Positions 32,044-41,305 of a stretch of DNA of 43,640 bases are shown one piece after another. How positions within the stretch are numbered: position 1 is the stretch's first letter; each line of letters starts with the position of its first letter. The notes beneath the pieces are model-generated. The model saw nothing but the letters and a program-made list of their open reading frames with translations, ran no database searches and had not been told where the DNA came from. The stretch spans positions 1 to 43,640 of the forward strand of contig NZ_JAICZW010000185.1 of NCBI RefSeq assembly GCF_029057325.1. Reading direction: 5' to 3'. The position numbers were made by a program, and so were the translations under genes. The stretch comes from Bacteroides sp. (GTDB taxonomy: Bacteria; Bacteroidota; Bacteroidia; Bacteroidales; Bacteroidaceae).

Positions 32044-32436
32044 ATGAAAAACAAGTCTGATAATAATATGCTGTCAGCTCAAATACTGATTGATAATAAA
32101 CAATTCACATCGAGTGTACATTGTTCTTATTATGCCGTATTTCAGTATATGAAATACATGCTTGCCAATACATCTGATAGGCCCATAACATTTGCAACAC
32201 AAGATGCACATAGCGGAGAGTCCTCACATGAATATATCCTCACGGAAATAAAGAACAGAATCAATGCAAAACCTCAAATGATTCGTACATTTACTCAAAC
32301 GGTAAGACTGCTAAAAAACAACCGTGTAGATGCCGACTATCATCACAAAGATTTTTCCGATGAAGAGAGTATCACTTGCAGGGACCTTGCGAATACATTA
32401 ATTACCAACCTCAAAACATATTCCGGAAACCTATGA
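32044..32436 (+). CDS. HEPN-like protein, candidate RNase toxin
   Basis: A 130-residue helical protein. The first half has the HEPN helix pattern (SAQILIDNKQFTSSVHCSYYAVFQYMKYML). The C-terminal helix start carries R94-V-D-A-D-Y-H100-H101, an RX5H (or RX6H) match to the HEPN RNase motif RX4-6H, followed by the acidic DFSDEES. It is not close to the DUF86 HepT at 11525. Its stop overlaps the next start as ATGA, so the operon is tight. Role as toxin is inferred from motif and context; weaker alternatives are a HEPN accessory without RNase activity. GC content is lower than in flanking genes. Confidence 0.75.
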   Translation: MKNKSDNNMLSAQILIDNKQFTSSVHCSYYAVFQYMKYMLANTSDRPITFATQDAHSGESSHEYILTEIKNRINAKPQMIRTFTQTVRLLKNNRVDADYHHKDFSDEESITCRDLANTLITNLKTYSGNL

Positions 32437-32879
32437 ACAAAGAAAATATTGAGAAGCAGTTACGTGCTTGGGCTTCCCGGATGACTAAAAAATACACTTG
32501 GCTCTTTATCAAATTCGAATTCTGCGAGAGCCGCGGTGTGTTTATGGTATCTTTTTCACCATTAAACCAAATCGAACTTTCAGACGAGTTCAATCTTGAT
32601 GCCATGCAATTTGCTGATGAGATGAATGCCACCTATGGCGACGAAGCGCCCCTGTTCACTGACGAAGAGAGTTTGTTCTCGCTTTCTCCTAATGCAGAAA
32701 CAATCGCAGTCCGTTCGTTTGTTTCCGCAAGCGCTCCTTTGCATTATTCTACAAGTATCTCAGCATTGCCACAACGGGCAGTTGCTTCATGGACTTCATC
32801 ATCAGTCCGCACCACCGCACCTGCCGGCAAGAATTTCCGTCAAACCCAGTCAGAGGCATTTTATGCCATTGCCGCATAA
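32433..32879 (+). CDS. Unrecognised protein with Ser/Thr/Ala-rich tail, candidate antitoxin
   Basis: A 148-residue protein I do not recognise. Residues 1-85 are ordered, with alternating strands (YTWLFIKFEFCESRGVFMVS) and an acidic middle (DEFNLDAMQFADEMNATYGD, FTDEESLFSLSPNAE). Residues 95-148 are low in charge and rich in Ser, Thr and Ala (SASAPLHYSTSIS, WTSSSVRTTAPAG), likely disordered. In TAC systems the antitoxin has such a C-terminal chaperone-addiction segment bound by a SecB-like partner. The start at 32433 overlaps the HEPN stop by 4 bp; earlier in-frame ATG at 32376 lies inside the HEPN gene and is rejected. Confidence 0.7.
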   Translation: MNKENIEKQLRAWASRMTKKYTWLFIKFEFCESRGVFMVSFSPLNQIELSDEFNLDAMQFADEMNATYGDEAPLFTDEESLFSLSPNAETIAVRSFVSASAPLHYSTSISALPQRAVASWTSSSVRTTAPAGKNFRQTQSEAFYAIAA

Positions 32880-32888
32880 TATATATTT

Positions 32889-33320
32889 ATGAGTGAACAA
32901 ATTCCTTTTCGTGTTGTAGGTCTTCAGGTGGAATCTTTTCAACTGACAGGCAATAAGCTACAGAAAGAGATACCTGTAGAAGTACGTACCGGTTATGAGT
33001 TCGGCGTGAATCCCGACAATCACCTGGTTATGGCCAGACTTGCATACACCTACCTTCAAGCCGAAACTGAACTATTACAAATGACACTTGTCAGCACCTT
33101 CGACGTTAAGCCTGATGCCTTCCAAACGATGCTTGAAGGAAACACATTCACGCTTCAACCGTTTTTCTCGCAATACCTATCCACTATCAACGTGGGCGCA
33201 GCCCGAGGAGAAATACACGCACGCTGTGAGCAAGCAGGTTCCGAAATTGCCAATATCATTCTTCCTCCGGTCAATCTTGTGAAGGCGCTTCCCGACCCGA
33301 TAGTGATAACGCTGCAATAA
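32889..33320 (+). CDS. SecB-like chaperone
   Basis: A 143-residue protein with the SecB architecture: beta-strands (FRVVGLQVESFQL, PVEVRTGYEFGV, LVMARLAYTYLQ, LLQMTLVSTFDV), then two helices carrying VGAARGEIHARCEQAG and ending in LPPVNL (125-130). The pattern ARG-x8-G-x8-LPPVN closely resembles the C-terminal part of SecB (RG...LxPVNF). Bacteroidota generally lack a proteobacterial-type sec-linked secB, and lone SecB-like proteins beside toxin genes are a mark of TAC modules. It lies 9 bp after the preceding gene. Assignment rests on pattern, not on a search. Confidence 0.75.
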   Translation: MSEQIPFRVVGLQVESFQLTGNKLQKEIPVEVRTGYEFGVNPDNHLVMARLAYTYLQAETELLQMTLVSTFDVKPDAFQTMLEGNTFTLQPFFSQYLSTINVGAARGEIHARCEQAGSEIANIILPPVNLVKALPDPIVITLQ

Positions 33321-33326
33321 GATACA

Positions 33327-33370
33327 AGAAAACCCTGAAAATTAATTGTTACTGAGAGTTTTCTCGTTCT
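33327..33370 (+). terminator. Possible terminator of the SecB-like operon
   Basis: AGAAAACCCT (33327-33336) pairs with AGAGTTTTCT (33355-33364) with one mismatch, 7 bp past the SecB-like stop. The tail CGTTCTTATT is only partly T-rich. The remainder up to 33543 shows no gene. Confidence 0.45.
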
Positions 33371-33543
33371 TATTCATTTACAACCTTGCATCAAACTTCA
33401 AAAATTTCAGTTTCCTTTTGCGAATATTTGCTGTTTCCACACACGACCAGCATCTTGATTTAAACAGCGCCTGTATAGTGATGATATAATAATCCGACAC
33501 CTGCGTTCCGATTGAAAGCGGAAGTTTCTCTTTCAACAGCAGG

Positions 33544-34434
33544 CTAAAATTTCAGCCGTGCTTCAATCTGCTCCACAGAGGCGTCCTTCAGTATTACCCG
33601 TTTTCGGGCATCGAGCAGGTAGAGCGTAGGCATGGCCTTCAGGTCGTATATCTGTTTGCGGGTGAGCTGCAGTCCTTCATCGTAGCCGTCTATCCAGCGG
33701 GCAGGAAAGGCTGTCTTTTCCCATACGTCCGTCCTGCCCTCCACGCAGACGGAGAGCACTTTCAACCGGCCGGATGCCAAAAGCCGGTCCACCGGTTGGG
33801 ACGAAGAGAGCCGTGCCTTCACACGCCGGCAGTTGTCGCAGTCCGGGTCATTGAAGTAAAGGAGGAGGTAATCGGCTTTCAGTTCGGAGAGGCGTCGGCG
33901 CGTGCCGTCCCGGCAAATGAAGGCAAAGTCCGCCGCCACATCGCCCGGGCGGTTCTTCATGGCTGTCTTCAACCGTTGGCGGGGGCGTAGCTTGTCTGTC
34001 TCCTTCAGGCCGGGATGGTTCACCAGTGCCCGCAGCGCGAGGATGTACAGCTCTTCGTTGTGCATGGGCGAGTTGGGCTCGTAGAGATACTTGTCGGTCA
34101 GCGTGATGAAATGGTCTAACATTCTTCTTGCGGCTGAGGCACGACGGAAAAGGGTATCGACGGCCTCCTGCGCATTGGGGGCATAGGGCAGGAGGCCGAT
34201 GAAATCGACGAATGCCTGTTCGGTAACCTCCGGGCGGTCAATCAGAACCGCATCGGTAAAGTCGAAGTGGTCCCAGTAGTGCAGCGACAGGTAGGCGGCG
34301 CGTTCTTCCGGAGTGACCAATATCTCCGGGATATGGGGCAGGCGGAACGACTGCTCCTGCGGAACCTGCGCATACAGGCAGGAGAAGAGGTTACCGAAAA
34401 GGCATACGAAGAGCAGAATACGTGGAATATTCAT
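33544..34434 (-). CDS. DUF5106 / thioredoxin-like exported protein, copy 2
   Basis: A 296-residue protein with signal peptide (1-23, ending LYAQ), DUF5106 (about 40-160; RAAYLSLHYWDHFDFTD) and a thioredoxin-like domain with C199-D-N-C202 in FNDPDCDNCRR. The cis-Pro loop is AMPTLYLLD. It follows the last large fimbrial gene by 33 bp on the same strand, so it is probably the sixth gene of the fimbrial operon. It could help fold or reduce periplasmic fimbrial precursors, but few Cys residues are present in those proteins beyond the lipidated one. Paralogue of 30491-31456. Confidence 0.88.
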   Translation of the reverse strand: MNIPRILLFVCLFGNLFSCLYAQVPQEQSFRLPHIPEILVTPEERAAYLSLHYWDHFDFTDAVLIDRPEVTEQAFVDFIGLLPYAPNAQEAVDTLFRRASAARRMLDHFITLTDKYLYEPNSPMHNEELYILALRALVNHPGLKETDKLRPRQRLKTAMKNRPGDVAADFAFICRDGTRRRLSELKADYLLLYFNDPDCDNCRRVKARLSSSQPVDRLLASGRLKVLSVCVEGRTDVWEKTAFPARWIDGYDEGLQLTRKQIYDLKAMPTLYLLDARKRVILKDASVEQIEARLKF

Positions 34435-34467
34435 ACAAAGTTATTTCTCTGTCAGTGATTCCAACGG

Positions 34468-37400
34468 TCAGTCGGCCGGTTCAAGCACCACTTGGCGGTT
34501 GCCGGACAGGATGGCCAGACTTGCCACTTCGGCTCTGTAGGTCACTCCGTCGATCTCGCAACGGAATTCCACCTTGTCCGTATTCCAATTGAACTCATAC
34601 TCCTTACGCAGGCGCAAATCGAAAGTCCCGTCTGTGGGCACCGTCACCGCACCAATGCGGCTGTTGTTGCTCACACGCTCGAAAGGAACGAATGTCCTTG
34701 CCGGAACATCCGATACCGCACCGTCCGCTTTCCGATACTTTAAGGTGCCGGTGATGGAACGGTTGTTCACGCGGAACGTCTTGTCGAAATAAACCACCCA
34801 CTCTTTGTCGGAAGATACGGTGATGTCGCCCGCGCTTACCGCCTCTTTTACCTTGAACGGCAGCTTCTTGCGCTCGCCGGATTGGTTTCCGGCAGTGTTG
34901 TCAGTCTTCATGGCTGCGGATATGCCAAACGCGCGTTCTTTCTCTCTGTCGGCATCCACCCGGTAGATGAAGCGTCCCGGAACGCCCGGAGCGGCTTGCA
35001 GTTTTTCTGTGGTAAGCTTGCAGTCGGCCAGGCGGGCATTGTCAATCTCCAGCATCGGAGCGTCGATGTAGATATCGAACGGCTCTCCGAAAGGATCGGC
35101 CGATTTGCCATCCGAACCCGCGAAGCTGGTCACGTCTATCTCAATGTCCACCGGAAGTCCGGGGGTGTAATCCCATTCCAAAGCGTCTGTAGGCTCTGCG
35201 GCGTCGCCGGTGGCGTCCGTACCCGCGGCGGCGGTGTTGTTGTACGTCACGCGTGCGGCAAAGCGGAACGGATTGTAGTTGGCCAGCTCGAAAATCACGC
35301 TGCGGTAGGTATTTCCCATATACTTGCCCGCATTATCGTTGTTTTTGGCCAATACCGCAGGCAACGTGTTCAGGTTGGAGGCGATACGGATCACTTCCGC
35401 ACTTTTAGCCTTGGCGGTGTACATAAACACACTGTATTTACCCGTACCCTGTGCCGGATTGTCCGGACGTTTCGGAGTAAACATACAGGCCGTTCCGCCA
35501 TTGGCGTTGTTTATCTGCGACCAGGCGGTTGCCTCGCTATGATGGAAATCGCATTCGAATTCCTTCACGCCCGCTTTCGCTTCCTCACCCTCCGCATAGT
35601 GCATCAGGTTGCTCGTGTAAATCAGGAACTCATCATTCGCGCCGGCATTGAACGGTTCGCCCGGCTGATACGTCGCGGTCAGGTTCCTCATCTGCATGTT
35701 GAACTGTACGTTCGCGTGTTTCTTCTGTGGAACCAACCGGTAGAGGATAGGTTCGTCATTTGGTGCGTTGGGGTTGTCATTGCCGTCATACTCGTTCAAT
35801 CCGTCCAATGTGATGGTAGCCAGTTTCTCCGAGAAACGGAACTTCAGATTCATCCGTTCGAAGTGGTCCGCTTCGATGGTCAGCTGTCGTTCCGCCCCGT
35901 CTGTCTGCGTCAGGATACTTTCCAGATAGATGCGTTGCACGCCGGGCGCTTCCGCGATATAGACATACTTGTATCCCCACGTGTTCCATCCTTCCAGCGT
36001 GCCGTCCGTACCATATCCCTCGTCTCCTTTATTGATGACAGACAGTTTCATGCCGGAAGCGGCACGCACGTCCAAGTCGTTGGCGGAAATCAACACCTTC
36101 ATGGGGAAGAGCTCCTGCGGACAGGTCTCGGGGATGGTGAATACGGCTGTCGCCTTGGGACGTTTGTCCGGAGTGGCATCGCCGATGTTTCCGTACAGCT
36201 GGGCACCCATCCAAGCCGGTTTGAACGTCTGCTTCTTCATCTTGATGATTTTGATTTTGCGTTGCAGCCGTCCTTTCTTGACGAGCAGCGTACCTTCCAG
36301 GCGGTTTTCATCCTCTCCCAGCGGGAAGGTGGTGATGGTGATTTGTCCCTCTCCGGTAGCACCGTTCACGGTGAAGGAGTTTCCGATGGTTGCGGAGGCC
36401 ACGTTGTTTCCTTCCAGCCAGGTCACCGTGGGTTTGTCGGCTTCGGCATCCAGAGTGCCGGCAGCGGCCGTCACCGTGTAGCGGATGTTGTTATAACCCG
36501 TGCCCGGAGCCTGCTCGCTGTCTATCACGTAGGAGGTCTGCTCCACAGAGAGGCTGTATGCCCCGTTGCTCACTTCTTTCACATCGTCGGAGATGGCCAC
36601 CCACACGTTGTTGGTGGCGGCGGCTGTCAAAGCCTCCTCAAACGTGGCCTGCCCGTAAGAGAGTTTGCCGGTGATGGTCACAATATATTTGTGATTGCGG
36701 CGTATCAGGATTTGCTCGCCGTTGGCGTCCACCATCATCACACGGTAATACAGGTCCTGCGCATCTCCATTGTTCCGTCCGTAAAGGATGACGCTGACAG
36801 GGTCGTCCTCTTTGTTCTCGCATTCGAACACGTATTGTTCCAGTTCGGTAGTCACTTCGCGGACATCGCTCATTTTCGCCTTGTTGTCGGGAAGGGTGAC
36901 GAAGGCGTCATCGGCCGAAGGCCATGCAAAGTCGAAGCCTTTTGTGGGGTGGTAGGGGGCTACCGTACCGAAGGCATTCGTGTTATATACCTTGAACCCT
37001 TTTACCGTGAACCCTGCGGCGTTTTCGGCCACCGTCACCAACGCATGGTTGCGGATGAGCGTAATCTGATTACCGGCCTCCCGCAATTGTTCGTCAATCT
37101 TTGCCTCATTGTCCGGGGCGCAAGCGAAACGCGCCCAATAAATCATTCTGCCGGAGGAGCCTTGCAGCAAGGCCATCACTTCTGCTTCGGACTTGTTGGC
37201 GAAGCTGTTCTCCGGAAACTGGCTCATGTTCTGGTTGCCCACAAAATGGATGGTGCGTGTATGGTCGGGCACCTGGGCGTTGAAGCTGCCGGTTGTTTCG
37301 CTGGTGGAAGCCAGGGTAGCTGTCGTTGTGGATATGAACAGCCCGTAGTTGTCAAAGCAGAAGAGGGTCATGTCCTGCACCCCTTTTCCGTCATCGTCCA

Positions 37401-37569
37401 CGGCGCGGGTCACCACTTCCTGCATGGCCGGCACATCGGTGTTGAACTGCAAGTTGACATAACCGTCGGGCACACGGGGCATTTCCGGTTCACGCTCATC
37501 CTGACAGGCAACGAATGCCACCGACAAGGCCAGCAGGGCTATTGCTGTATGTATCGTTTTCTTTATCAT
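34468..37569 (-). CDS. Large fimbrillin-like lipoprotein, probable minor/tip component
   Basis: A 1033-residue lipoprotein with lipobox AFVACQ (Cys22). The N-terminal region has the fimbrillin pattern: GYVNLQFNTDV, then EVVTRAVDDD with Arg55 as a likely Rgp-type processing site, and MTLFCFDNYGLFI. The remainder is made of beta-rich domains of the DUF4906/accessory-fimbrillin kind, with Asn-rich and TYNNTAAAG-like loops. It follows the tip protein by 30 bp. It should be exported, lipidated, cleaved at the surface and polymerised near the fimbrial tip. The long plus-strand open frame over this gene is a shadow. Confidence 0.8.
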   Translation of the reverse strand: MIKKTIHTAIALLALSVAFVACQDEREPEMPRVPDGYVNLQFNTDVPAMQEVVTRAVDDDGKGVQDMTLFCFDNYGLFISTTTATLASTSETTGSFNAQVPDHTRTIHFVGNQNMSQFPENSFANKSEAEVMALLQGSSGRMIYWARFACAPDNEAKIDEQLREAGNQITLIRNHALVTVAENAAGFTVKGFKVYNTNAFGTVAPYHPTKGFDFAWPSADDAFVTLPDNKAKMSDVREVTTELEQYVFECENKEDDPVSVILYGRNNGDAQDLYYRVMMVDANGEQILIRRNHKYIVTITGKLSYGQATFEEALTAAATNNVWVAISDDVKEVSNGAYSLSVEQTSYVIDSEQAPGTGYNNIRYTVTAAAGTLDAEADKPTVTWLEGNNVASATIGNSFTVNGATGEGQITITTFPLGEDENRLEGTLLVKKGRLQRKIKIIKMKKQTFKPAWMGAQLYGNIGDATPDKRPKATAVFTIPETCPQELFPMKVLISANDLDVRAASGMKLSVINKGDEGYGTDGTLEGWNTWGYKYVYIAEAPGVQRIYLESILTQTDGAERQLTIEADHFERMNLKFRFSEKLATITLDGLNEYDGNDNPNAPNDEPILYRLVPQKKHANVQFNMQMRNLTATYQPGEPFNAGANDEFLIYTSNLMHYAEGEEAKAGVKEFECDFHHSEATAWSQINNANGGTACMFTPKRPDNPAQGTGKYSVFMYTAKAKSAEVIRIASNLNTLPAVLAKNNDNAGKYMGNTYRSVIFELANYNPFRFAARVTYNNTAAAGTDATGDAAEPTDALEWDYTPGLPVDIEIDVTSFAGSDGKSADPFGEPFDIYIDAPMLEIDNARLADCKLTTEKLQAAPGVPGRFIYRVDADREKERAFGISAAMKTDNTAGNQSGERKKLPFKVKEAVSAGDITVSSDKEWVVYFDKTFRVNNRSITGTLKYRKADGAVSDVPARTFVPFERVSNNSRIGAVTVPTDGTFDLRLRKEYEFNWNTDKVEFRCEIDGVTYRAEVASLAILSGNRQVVLEPAD

Positions 37570-37599
37570 AGCTCTTATCTTTAATATATCATCTTATCA

Positions 37600-39807
37600 C
37601 TATTGGTTGACGGTTTCGTCGTCGTAGGCATCGCGGATGCAACGGACGGAAGTTCCACTGGAATTAGATTTAGAGTTCAAAATCCGTCCACTGGCACTCC
37701 AGTAATAGTTTGCGTTCAGAAGGTAGTCAATTGCATCGGCATTATCTTTTTCTCCACCTTGGAACTTCATGATAATGTTCAACTCAGCTTCTGTAGGCAG
37801 GCGCCAATCGTTCAACGTTACGGTATTTCCGTTCTTGTCTTTATAGACTTCTACATAATTAGCGCAATGGTCTCTTACAACATTCTGTGCATAACTTTGT
37901 GAAAGGTCAATATTGCCGCTTGTATTCAAAAAGCCCAAACGTGAAGCAATCATGAAAGAGGGTGATACCAACTTGGCATTATCTGCACCGGAATCTGTAT
38001 AACCCTCCTGTGTCAAACGAGGTTTACCCAATGTATAGTCTCCGGAAGAAGCCGTAATCCGTATATGATACATTCTGGCATTACCATTACTTTGCGCTGT
38101 TTGGATGGAACGGTTTGAACCATCGTTGGTCCAGCCAGTCCAACCTCCTCCTGCTTGCCATCGATAATAGGAAATGGTAGAGCTACCATCGTTGTTGTGG
38201 CTACTTGCCACTTTAGAACGCCAAAAACCGCTAGAATTTTGGCTCTTCGAATAAGTCTCATTTCGGCTATTATAGCTTATACCCACAATCCCATCTCCTT
38301 GAAACTCATACGTCGTTGGTTGTGAATTGTTATTTTTAAAGTCGTCCCGATACGAATACCAACTTTGTATATTGGTAATATACTCCAACGGATACTGCTT
38401 AACAGTCACCTTGCGGGGCGTTACACCGTCTTCGTTGGTCACTTCCAACTCTATATATCGGATGGTGTTGTTGGTAGGTATCGGGCTGTGTATGTCGATT
38501 CCTCCGTTCAATCCCGCACTGGGCGTGGCGGTAATCCCATTGGTGGATATGGTTTGTGTCTGGCCTAACTTGTCGATGAAGTAAGCACGGACAACACGAG
38601 CCTGCACGGCTGACGAGGAAGAGAAAGAGAGCGTTGTGTTGTCATCCGTGATGTTGTGCATCTCCATCTCCTCTTCGTTTACGTAGAGGTATCTGGGGCG
38701 GTCGGTCTCGCCACCTACATTGACCGTCTGCTCTTCCCAAGAAGCCACAGAGTATTGGATGTTTTCCAAGGTTTTCGGTTCAGACGGGTCTTCCGCACCG
38801 GGAGCGTTCACGGTGGCGGTGACATAATAATAGGTGTTTCGGTTCAACCGTTTCTCCTTGCTTACCGGAATCTGGTAGTAGCTGCTTTTAACTTCCACTC
38901 CCTGGTAGGTCAGCGGGATATTCACGATGAAACGCACCTCGTTCTCCAACGAACTTTTGTCGTTCCAGTCGTGGGCGTAGGCATAGGCGGTGAGAGTGAT
39001 TTCATCGGGAGTACCCCAGTTGAAGTAAGCACCTTGGCTGGGACTGGTAGCCCTCAATTTCGCTTCTCCATCTATTCCCGACAGGACGGAAGTGGAATAA
39101 GGCATGTTGCGGAGATAATAGACGGCTCCATCGGCAGTCGGAGTAGTGGTGAATTGCACGTCGCCTCCCTGCATCAGGCGGACGACGATTTTAGCCGCTG
39201 CCCGGCGAAGGGTGGCCTGCAGCACGGTGTCGTCCGTCTGGTTGCCGCTGTTCAGCACCACGGTAGGGTTGTCGGTCTCTGCCGTCCCTTTGAGGCGGGC
39301 CATGCCGTCCATCAGGAAGGTCTGCGGTGCATTGGTGACATTTTCCAGACCGGTCATGTGAATCTCCCGGTCTTCTTGTTCGAGGGCACGCAGTTCGTTC
39401 AGACCGGTGATGCCGGCGTACACATCCTTCGCAAGCGTGCTGTTGGCTATCAGATAGACTTTGTATGCCTTATCCGCTTCGAAGCTGTTTCGCGTAGCCG
39501 ATATGGTGATGGTGCCGGTCTTGCCGTCGATGCGGCTTGTCACCCGTTCGTGATGTTCCAGTTGATCGTCATCCGCATTGAAAATCACCACATCGATATG
39601 GCTGACTTTCACTTCTGCCCCAACGGCTTCTTCGGTGGCCGCACGGCTTACCGGCAATGCGGCTGACGAGATATCGAGTATGATGCTGTTGCCGTCCCCT
39701 TTTTCGTTTCCGTCTATAACCAATGCGTCGTTTTCGCTGATACAAGCGGCAAAAGAAAAGGCTGCCATACATCCTATAATCATATTATATATTGCTGTCC
39801 GTTTCAT
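37600..39807 (-). CDS. Fimbrial tip-like lipoprotein with C-terminal lectin-like/adhesin domain
   Basis: A 735-residue lipoprotein (MKRTAIYNMIIG, lipobox FAACIS, Cys22). Fimbrillin-type N-terminus with LPVSRAATEE (Arg55 as probable cleavage site) and IDVVIFNADDD. The last ~90 residues resemble the Fib_succ_major/C-type-lectin-like fold: LNDWRLPTEAELN, NANYYWSASGR, SGTSVRCIRDA. The start at 39807 rather than 39834 removes overlap with the preceding gene and has an AGAAGAG ribosome site. The 3' third of the gene is AT-richer and Asn/Ser-rich compared with the 5' part, hinting at a swapped adhesin module. Confidence 0.82.
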   Translation of the reverse strand: MKRTAIYNMIIGCMAAFSFAACISENDALVIDGNEKGDGNSIILDISSAALPVSRAATEEAVGAEVKVSHIDVVIFNADDDQLEHHERVTSRIDGKTGTITISATRNSFEADKAYKVYLIANSTLAKDVYAGITGLNELRALEQEDREIHMTGLENVTNAPQTFLMDGMARLKGTAETDNPTVVLNSGNQTDDTVLQATLRRAAAKIVVRLMQGGDVQFTTTPTADGAVYYLRNMPYSTSVLSGIDGEAKLRATSPSQGAYFNWGTPDEITLTAYAYAHDWNDKSSLENEVRFIVNIPLTYQGVEVKSSYYQIPVSKEKRLNRNTYYYVTATVNAPGAEDPSEPKTLENIQYSVASWEEQTVNVGGETDRPRYLYVNEEEMEMHNITDDNTTLSFSSSSAVQARVVRAYFIDKLGQTQTISTNGITATPSAGLNGGIDIHSPIPTNNTIRYIELEVTNEDGVTPRKVTVKQYPLEYITNIQSWYSYRDDFKNNNSQPTTYEFQGDGIVGISYNSRNETYSKSQNSSGFWRSKVASSHNNDGSSTISYYRWQAGGGWTGWTNDGSNRSIQTAQSNGNARMYHIRITASSGDYTLGKPRLTQEGYTDSGADNAKLVSPSFMIASRLGFLNTSGNIDLSQSYAQNVVRDHCANYVEVYKDKNGNTVTLNDWRLPTEAELNIIMKFQGGEKDNADAIDYLLNANYYWSASGRILNSKSNSSGTSVRCIRDAYDDETVNQ

Positions 39808-39814
39808 AGCTCTT

Positions 39815-41284
39815 CTAATTAGTCGGTCGTTCAATCTGTTTTATTTTAATCAATTCGGGCATCGTGCTACCCTTCCAGTTCAACTTGTCCGTGGTTCCTC
39901 CAATCAAGAGCAAAAGGTTCTCCTGCGGAGCCCATGCGGGCGGACAGGAGATGCCGAGCGCGGTTTCCATCTCGGTGCCCTCGTAGGGTTTCAGTGCCTT
40001 TACCCGGATTTGGTAGTCTTGATCGGATATCGGATATTTGCCGTCCGCGGGAGTTACCACCGCTCCGCCTTGCAACACCTCCACGTCAAAGTAAGCGGGG
40101 TTTCCGTTCAGGGTCGGAGTCCATACCTGCCCCTGGGGACCGGTGATGCGGAAGTTGAAGGTGTAAGCTCCCTCTGTGGAGCCTTCGTTGGCATAATAGA
40201 CCGTGGGTTGCGCATAGGGCGTGGTTCCTCCACCAACAAGCGGAGTCATCTGTGTGTATTGAGGGTAGTCGAACGTAAGCGTATAATCGTCGGCTTTGTC
40301 CCAATCGGCTATGGCGATTTCTATGATTAATCCGATACTTGTCAGGACGGCTTTCACCTGATAGACATGTCCGGCTTGGAGGGCGACATCCTTGTCAGGC
40401 GTGAGGTATGGAGTGAGGTCGGCCGAGTAGGTGTGCGCAATCGTACCGTTAATCAGTACGCTGACGCTGACGGTGGCTGTTTGCGTTGCGGGAGTGCGGT
40501 AGGTGTAGAAGCGTCCGCGCAGGTAGTCGTCTGTAAACCATAAGCGTTCCGCTTCACCGCTATGTTCTACCAAAGTCTTGCCGTCGGCGAAGGTCTCGCT
40601 CAAGGTCGCTTCGGGTGCCGGAGTGGAAGGCAGCGTTGTTTCCGTATCCAACGTGGTGTTCTTTACGCCTCCGCTGAACTCCACCTTGGTCACCTTTACC
40701 TCGCTTTCCCAACCCGCTTCTTTGAAGACGAAGACATCCACACGGGCGGCCAGGCGATGCAGTTCCACCGCCACACTTCTTGTCTCGTCCCGTTCGTCCT
40801 CTGCAAACGGCTCGATGGTCGCTTCACCCGCCATCAGGATGTTTTGGTTGCCCAATTGGGTTCCGCCCGCCTGGTTGGCGACCAGTGCCTTGACCTGTTT
40901 TTTCGATTTGGGGGTCAACGCGGCATCCAACCCCGTGTAGGCAGCATAGTTTGCCACCACATAGAGCGAGCGTGCTTTCGGGCTGCAAGTGAACACTTCC
41001 GTCAACACGTTGACGCTTTCCTCGGGAGAAACCTTATGCAAAGCCAGAAAATCTCCGGCTTGGTCAAATACGTATATGGCCAGGCTTGAGAATTGGTCAT
41101 CGTCATCGCGCATCCAAGTGTCGCTATCGGTGGCACGCGACGTTGCCTGAAGTTTTATCGTAATGTTTTCCTTTGCGGCTTCCGCGCTGTCGGGGTATTC
41201 GTCCTGATTGCATGCGGCCAGCCATAGTGCCAGCGACAAGAAAAGCAGCAGCGGAGCATATTTGTTGGGGGATATATGGATCAT
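39815..41284 (-). CDS. Accessory fimbrillin-like lipoprotein
   Basis: A 489-residue lipoprotein with lipobox WLAACN (Cys25). Mfa-like N-terminal domain: ITIKLQATSRATDSD (Arg50, probable processing site), SSLAIYVFDQAGDFLALHK, ARSLYVVANYAAYTG and HRLAARVDVFVFKEAGW. The C-terminal domain is a further beta-sandwich. It is comparable in position to FimC/Mfa3-type minor components. The gene is 21 bp after the Mfa2-like gene and 7 bp before the tip-like gene. Confidence 0.83.
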   Translation of the reverse strand: MIHISPNKYAPLLLFLSLALWLAACNQDEYPDSAEAAKENITIKLQATSRATDSDTWMRDDDDQFSSLAIYVFDQAGDFLALHKVSPEESVNVLTEVFTCSPKARSLYVVANYAAYTGLDAALTPKSKKQVKALVANQAGGTQLGNQNILMAGEATIEPFAEDERDETRSVAVELHRLAARVDVFVFKEAGWESEVKVTKVEFSGGVKNTTLDTETTLPSTPAPEATLSETFADGKTLVEHSGEAERLWFTDDYLRGRFYTYRTPATQTATVSVSVLINGTIAHTYSADLTPYLTPDKDVALQAGHVYQVKAVLTSIGLIIEIAIADWDKADDYTLTFDYPQYTQMTPLVGGGTTPYAQPTVYYANEGSTEGAYTFNFRITGPQGQVWTPTLNGNPAYFDVEVLQGGAVVTPADGKYPISDQDYQIRVKALKPYEGTEMETALGISCPPAWAPQENLLLLIGGTTDKLNWKGSTMPELIKIKQIERPTN

Positions 41285-41305
41285 AATTCAATTCCTTTCC
41301 TTACT

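Noticed and set aside
34882..37584. 900-codon open frame on the plus strand opposite the large fimbrillin gene
   Set aside because: The minus strand encodes a lipobox, a fimbrillin N-terminus and operon spacing. The plus-strand translation has no recognisable domain and is His/Gly/Val-rich, as antisense frames in this codon usage are.
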